Below, in pieces: positions 61,201 through 64,000 of a DNA stretch of 64,000 nt. The stretch is from Kibdelosporangium sp. MJ126-NF4 (lineage in GTDB: Bacteria; Actinomycetota; Actinomycetes; Mycobacteriales; Pseudonocardiaceae). The first letter of the stretch is position 1. Each line of letters opens with the position of its first letter. The notes beneath the pieces are model-generated. The model searched no databases, had not been told where the DNA came from, and saw only the letters and a program-made list of their open reading frames with translations. The DNA lies in assembly GCF_000826545.1 (NCBI RefSeq), contig NZ_CDME01000002.1:434001-498000 (forward strand), in the 5' to 3' direction. The position numbers and the translations under genes are program-made.

Positions 61201-61552
61201 GGAGATCTTCGCCGAGCTGGCGGACGTGGCGATGCCGCGTCCGCTTGAGCCACCCGCGACTCCGGTCACCGTCGACGCTTCGAGGCACGTCGGTGTCTAC
61301 GAGCGAGCCGGAGTGGTGATGGAGGTCCTTGCCGACGGGGACGGGATCCGGCTCCGGCAGACCGTCACGGGTCCGCTGGCCGATCTCATGCCCGAGAAGA
61401 CGAAGGAGTTCGACCTGGTCCCGGTGACCGACTCGCTTTTCGTCTGCCGTGAGCCGGGGGCGCGGACATGGATGCCGGTCACCTTCTACACGTTGCCGAC
61501 CGGAGAGCCGTACATGCACCACGGCGTGCGAGCGACGCCGAAGGTGCCCTAG
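58259..61552 (+). CDS. S9 prolyl-oligopeptidase-type peptidase fused to an S12 beta-lactamase-type hydrolase
   Basis: 1097 aa, no signal peptide. Residues 1 to about 390 form a WD40/PD40-like beta-propeller (repeated SPDG motifs: ALSPDGGRIVYV, SWAPDGSQIAFL, VWSPDGSRIAFS). About 390-635 is the S9C alpha/beta hydrolase with Ser in GYSYGGFMTCYL (about 500), Asp in IQGAQDDRCPVG (about 576) and His in PGSSHLFI (about 605). From about 640 to the end is a complete S12 domain: S-V-S-K (about 703), Y-C-N (about 794), HDGNTIGQSAF (about 941) and a C-terminal beta domain. It thus carries two independent serine active sites, predicted to process imported peptides including D-residue bonds. It is the last gene of the co-directional cluster. 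Confidence 0.93.
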   Translation: MTRRLGLEDLYEIAAPSQPALSPDGGRIVYVVRTADRDKDRNVHTLWEVGATTGEARQLTRGTADMAPSWAPDGSQIAFLRAQDGPPQVWFLPSSGGEAERITELPLGASAPVWSPDGSRIAFSAAVNLAGEPAQNAPVVADRLDFKADGAGLIKTVRKHLHVLDVATKQVRQVTFGDWHAGDPTWSPDGTHLAFPAGRDADADLTFRSGAYVLDVTSKTAEPRLIGSGEGMVAQVGWTADGRALLVVGRRDTNVGHLALLRVPLDGGDAVDLTASLDRNVMPGGAGYPGASPKLTVDGGSVLFGLRDRGCTHLYEVDTDGGTPRPVLAGADRVVSGMDTAAGRVVVVLATNTSFGEIAVVDPATGAVDVRTRHGSEVELFPREEREFTIGDGTVVHGWLLRDAARTGAAPLLLDIHGGPHNAWNGAADSIHLYHQELAARGWAVLLLNPRGSDGYGEDFYTGAVGEWGRADARDFLDPLDQLVAEGIADADRLAVAGYSYGGFMTCYLTSRDDRFAAAVAGGVVSDLTSMAGTSDAGHYLSAAELGGQSYEQLSPFTQVAQVRTPTLVIQGAQDDRCPVGQAEQWFNALRTRGVPSRLVLYPGSSHLFILDGPPSHRLDFNRRVLEWVEQYTGASRVPIDAAHWRRRLAELARKYRVPGAALGITRIGEGIDDTEVHVTYGVLSTATGVEVTEESVFQIGSVSKVWTSTVVMQLVDEGLLDLDAPISDVVPELRLADPDVAKQVTMRHLLTHTSGIDGDVFTDTGRGDDCLERYVEILDEAAQNHPLGATFSYCNSGFVLMGRVIEKLTGLTWDAAMREKLFTPLGLTHTVTLPEEAVMFRAAVGHVASGDEDPKPAPVWGLPRSMGPAGLITATTKDVLGFARLHLTGGLTPSGERILTAESATAMADKQTDIPDTHSLGDSWGLGWIRDEWSGRRVVGHDGNTIGQSAFLRLLPDEGLAVTLLTNGGNTRDLYEELYREIFAELADVAMPRPLEPPATPVTVDASRHVGVYERAGVVMEVLADGDGIRLRQTVTGPLADLMPEKTKEFDLVPVTDSLFVCREPGARTWMPVTFYTLPTGEPYMHHGVRATPKVP

Positions 61553-61560
61553 GAGTGTGA

Positions 61561-62793
61561 TCAGCGCAGAGCGAATCCCAGTCGGCGTCCGGCGTCGCGT
61601 AGTTCGTCACGCGCGCCGGGATGCGCGACATTGTCGATGATCTGCTGGGCCTGTTCGGTGGCGTCGCGGCCCCAGATCCTGGCTGCGCCCTGTTCGCTGA
61701 CGATGAAGCTGTGCTGGAAGGACGTGACCGGCCCGGCCAGCGTCGGCACGACTGTGGAGACGTCCGCTTTGGGATGCCAGGACGGCAGCGCGATGATGGC
61801 CCGTCCGCCGGGGGAGTGCAGTGCTCCGACCACGAAGTCGGTCTGGCCGCCGAAACCCGAGTGGATGACGCCACGCACCCGGCTGGCATTGGCCTGTGCG
61901 TGCAGGTCGACCTGCAGTGCGCTGTTCACCGAGACCAGGGAGCGCTGTTTGGCGATGAGCCCGGGGTCGTTGGTCTTCTCGGTGCGGAGTATCCGCACTC
62001 TCGGGTTCCGGTCGACCCATTCGTACAACTCGGCGTTGCCGAACACGAAGGACGCGGTCACCGGTACCCGCGGGTCGAGGGCTCCGCTGCGTTCCAGGTC
62101 CAGTACGCCGTCGCTGAACATCTCCGACCACACCGACAGGTCTCGCCGACCGGTCAGCGCCGCGAGCGCGGCGTCCGGGACCGCGCCGATCCCCAGTTGC
62201 AGTGTCGCGCCGTCCGGGACCAGTTCCGCCACGCGCTTGCCGATGAGGTCGGACGTCTCGCTTGACGGTCGCGGTTTCGGTGAGTCCAGCGGCTGGTCGA
62301 ACTCGATCGCGTAGTCCACCTCATCGGTGGCCAGAACGGCGTCGCCGTAGGTGTACGGCATTCGGGGGTTCACTTGTGCGACAACGAGTCCGCCACGAGC
62401 ACGGGTCGCTTCGATGGCGGCGGGCAGGATGTTGACCTCGGTGCCCAGCGAGACGGTGCCGTCCCGTGGCGTCGAGGTGTGCACGAGGACGATGTCCGGT
62501 GGCAGTGTCTGGGTGAGCAGGTGGGGCACCAGTGACAAGCGGGACGGGAAGTAGCGCAGCGCGCGGCGGCCACGCATGCCGGAGCCGACAAAGGGTGTCT
62601 CCAGCGTCACGCCGTCGCGGTTGGGCACGCCAGGCTGGGCGTTGAGCATGAACAGCCGGTATTCGGCGAACACCCGGTCCAGGACCTGAAGTGCGTACGA
62701 CGGCGTGGCGAAGTTGCCGCTCGCGACCACCCGTGGCACGCCGGCGACGCCCGACAGCACGTTCGCCAACTGCGACTCAGACACCACTCGCAT
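61561..62793 (-). CDS. Acetyl-CoA hydrolase/transferase-family protein (CoA-transferase)
   Basis: 410 aa of the 4-hydroxybutyrate/acetate CoA-transferase family I. The N-terminal domain has ALRYFPSRLSLVPHLL, and the second has LQLGIGAVPDAALAAL. The catalytic Glu motif region is VWSEMFSDGVLDL, followed by SFVFGNAELYEWVDRNP and the C-terminal GVIHSGFGGQTDFVVGALHSPGGRAIIALPS. It moves CoA between short-chain acids, or hydrolyses acyl-CoA, in the cytosol. It is convergent with the S9-S12 gene, 8 bp away, and downstream of the YeiH-type gene. Confidence 0.92.
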   Translation of the reverse strand: MRVVSESQLANVLSGVAGVPRVVASGNFATPSYALQVLDRVFAEYRLFMLNAQPGVPNRDGVTLETPFVGSGMRGRRALRYFPSRLSLVPHLLTQTLPPDIVLVHTSTPRDGTVSLGTEVNILPAAIEATRARGGLVVAQVNPRMPYTYGDAVLATDEVDYAIEFDQPLDSPKPRPSSETSDLIGKRVAELVPDGATLQLGIGAVPDAALAALTGRRDLSVWSEMFSDGVLDLERSGALDPRVPVTASFVFGNAELYEWVDRNPRVRILRTEKTNDPGLIAKQRSLVSVNSALQVDLHAQANASRVRGVIHSGFGGQTDFVVGALHSPGGRAIIALPSWHPKADVSTVVPTLAGPVTSFQHSFIVSEQGAARIWGRDATEQAQQIIDNVAHPGARDELRDAGRRLGFALR

Positions 62794-62814
62794 CGATTGC
62801 CGACCCTTCCAGCC

Positions 62815-62842
62815 CGTGTGTGATCGATCCTAAGTGCACACG
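62815..62842. promoter_or_regulatory. Inverted repeat upstream of the CoA-transferase gene
   Basis: CGTGTG and CACACG flank 16 bp, spaced like CRP/FNR-type or TetR-type sites, 22 bp before the start at 62793. The arms are short, so this is a weak operator candidate. Confidence 0.3.
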
Positions 62843-62871
62843 TTCGACTTCCACCGGCCGTCCGGTCCGGG

Positions 62872-63948
62872 TCAGAGGGTGCCGGTCAGGGCCTGCAGAC
62901 CGAGGCTGCCTGCCGCGACGCTGATCCACAGCAGCCCACCGAGCAGCAGCGGCCGGTACCCCGCGTGGCGCAGGTCACCCAGCCGCAGGGCCAGCCCGAT
63001 CCCGGCCAGAGCCGTGGTGATCAGAAACGCGCCGAGTGCCGACAGCGCGGGGTGCCACGCGGAGGGGATGACACCGAGGCTGCCCAGCGCGGCGGCGGCG
63101 ATGAAGCCCAGCAGGAACAGCGGAACGACCTTGCGCCACGGCATGGCGCGGAGGCGGAACCCGGCCACGAGCTCGCCGCGTTCGGCGGCGGCCCGGGTGG
63201 CGTCGCGACGGGCGACCAGGATCGCCAGGACGATCACGATCGGGATCAGCGTCAGAGTCCGGGTGAGTTTGACGACGATGCCGTGGGGCCCGGCGTCGCC
63301 GCCGTACGCGTACGAGGCCGCGACGACGGAGGACGTGTCGTTGATCGCCGTGCCCGCCCAGAGGCCGAACGCGTGCGGGTCCATTCCGAGCAGGTGCCCG
63401 AGGGGCGGGAACAGCAGCACGGCGGCGATGTTGAACGTGAAGATCGTGCCGATGGCGTAGGCGACGTCGGTCTGTTTCGGCTTGATGACCGCTGTGGTGG
63501 CCGCGATCGCGGACGCGCCGCAGATGCCGGTGCCGACGGCGATCAGGGTCTGCGTGTCGCCGCGGACACCGAGCCACCGGCCGAGCAGCCATGCGCCGCC
63601 GAGCGCGATCGCCAATGTCCCCAGCATGACCGGCAGCGACTGCCCACCGACCCGCAGTACCTCCTGCAGCGACAGCCCGGTGCCGAGGACCACGATGGAC
63701 AGTTGCAGCACCGGTCTCGACGCGACGGCGTAGCCGGGTGCCCATCGACGCGCGCGTAATCCGGGAACGACCGCTGCGGCGACAGCGCCGATGAGGATGC
63801 CGAACACCGGCCCACCGACGATCGGCGCCAGGTGCCCCAGCACCGTTGCCACACCGGCGATCGCCATAGCCACCAACAGCCCCGGCACGACCCGTCGGGG
63901 CCACGCCGGAGCAAGCGGAGTCGGTGGTGCCTCCCGGACGGCGGTCAC
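62872..63948 (-). CDS. YeiH-type putative sulfate exporter family membrane protein
   Basis: 358 aa from GTG 63946-63948, about ten membrane helices. Family landmarks are GPVFGILIGAVAAAVVPGLRARRWAPGYAVASRPVLQLSIVVLGTGLSLQEVLRVG, GTGICGASAIAATTAVIKPKQTDVAYAIGTIFTFNIAAVLLFPPLG and WAGTAINDTSSVVAASYAYG. Proteins of this family (UPF0324/YeiH) are proposed to export sulfate or sulfite-derived anions; direct evidence is limited. The start overlaps the stop of the upstream partial gene (GTGA), so they form an operon. Confidence 0.92.
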   Translation of the reverse strand: MTAVREAPPTPLAPAWPRRVVPGLLVAMAIAGVATVLGHLAPIVGGPVFGILIGAVAAAVVPGLRARRWAPGYAVASRPVLQLSIVVLGTGLSLQEVLRVGGQSLPVMLGTLAIALGGAWLLGRWLGVRGDTQTLIAVGTGICGASAIAATTAVIKPKQTDVAYAIGTIFTFNIAAVLLFPPLGHLLGMDPHAFGLWAGTAINDTSSVVAASYAYGGDAGPHGIVVKLTRTLTLIPIVIVLAILVARRDATRAAAERGELVAGFRLRAMPWRKVVPLFLLGFIAAAALGSLGVIPSAWHPALSALGAFLITTALAGIGLALRLGDLRHAGYRPLLLGGLLWISVAAGSLGLQALTGTL

Positions 63949-64000
63949 CGGGCCGCCTCGACGAGGCCGAGTTCCTCGGCGTGGGCGAACTCGTCGTCCA
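63945..64000 (-). CDS. 3' end of an unidentified gene, cut by the window edge
   Basis: The last 17 codons read DDEFAHAEELGLVEAAR before a TGA that overlaps the YeiH-type start. Too little is visible to assign a family. The 4-bp overlap indicates co-translation with the membrane protein. Confidence 0.55.
   Translation of the reverse strand, partial: DDEFAHAEELGLVEAAR

Overview
The window is high-GC DNA with dense, often overlapping genes (ATGA/GTGA junctions), many GTG starts and actinobacterial families throughout: LuxR regulators with NTPase domains, PucR, TetR, BBE-type flavoproteins, YeiH and LQ-x-GN-AV proteins. It is most consistent with a filamentous actinomycete, probably Pseudonocardiales (Amycolatopsis/Kibdelosporangium-like); genus is inference. 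No rRNA, tRNA, CRISPR array or phage genes were seen.

Left part (1-16.3 kb): two oligopeptide ABC ATPase genes run off the left edge and are divergent from an amino-acid permease. Then come a secreted short M1 peptidase, a serine hydrolase directly behind a near-perfect DtxR/IdeR iron box, and a TetR/TetX-like monooxygenase pair sharing three evenly spaced palindromic operators. Next are a secreted alpha/beta hydrolase, a NarL-type two-component system, a DnaK fused to a membrane domain, an ArsR-SRPBCC-DHFR-like operon with a leaderless promoter, and an exported Ntn asparaginase.

Middle (16.3-42.4 kb): a suppressor-of-fused protein, and a cupin/TetR/EutQ-like group. A 921-bp gene-less mobile element made of nested inverted repeats sits directly after the EutQ-like gene. 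It has terminal inverted repeats and a 10-bp target duplication, and it has separated that operon from its terminator hairpin. Then follow a GDSL hydrolase, an MFS pump, a methyltransferase, an HTH protein paired with a possible contractile-injection cargo, a helicase-domain protein, and a DHFR-like/FAD-oxidase/MBL cluster opposite a large LuxR regulator. A tightly overlapped SbnB-SbnH-SbnA-MATE operon should make and export a 2,3-diaminopropionate-derived metabolite, perhaps an aminopolycarboxylate metallophore. A PhyH oxygenase lies upstream of it.

Right part (42.6-61.6 kb): one co-directional 19-kb cluster that reads as a pathway for D-amino-acid peptides. It encodes a D-aminoacylase-like amidohydrolase, M20 desuccinylase, GNAT acyltransferase, N-succinylamino-acid racemase, PucR regulator, MFS carrier, S12 hydrolase, class A beta-lactamase-like enzyme, a peptide ABC importer (one subunit a permease-ATPase fusion) and a giant S9-S12 peptidase fusion. 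The racemase/acyltransferase/desuccinylase trio matches the known irreversible D-to-L amino acid conversion route; coupling it to peptide import and two families of D-peptide-type hydrolases is the main system-level inference. The window ends with a CoA-transferase, a YeiH-type membrane protein and the 3' end of another gene.
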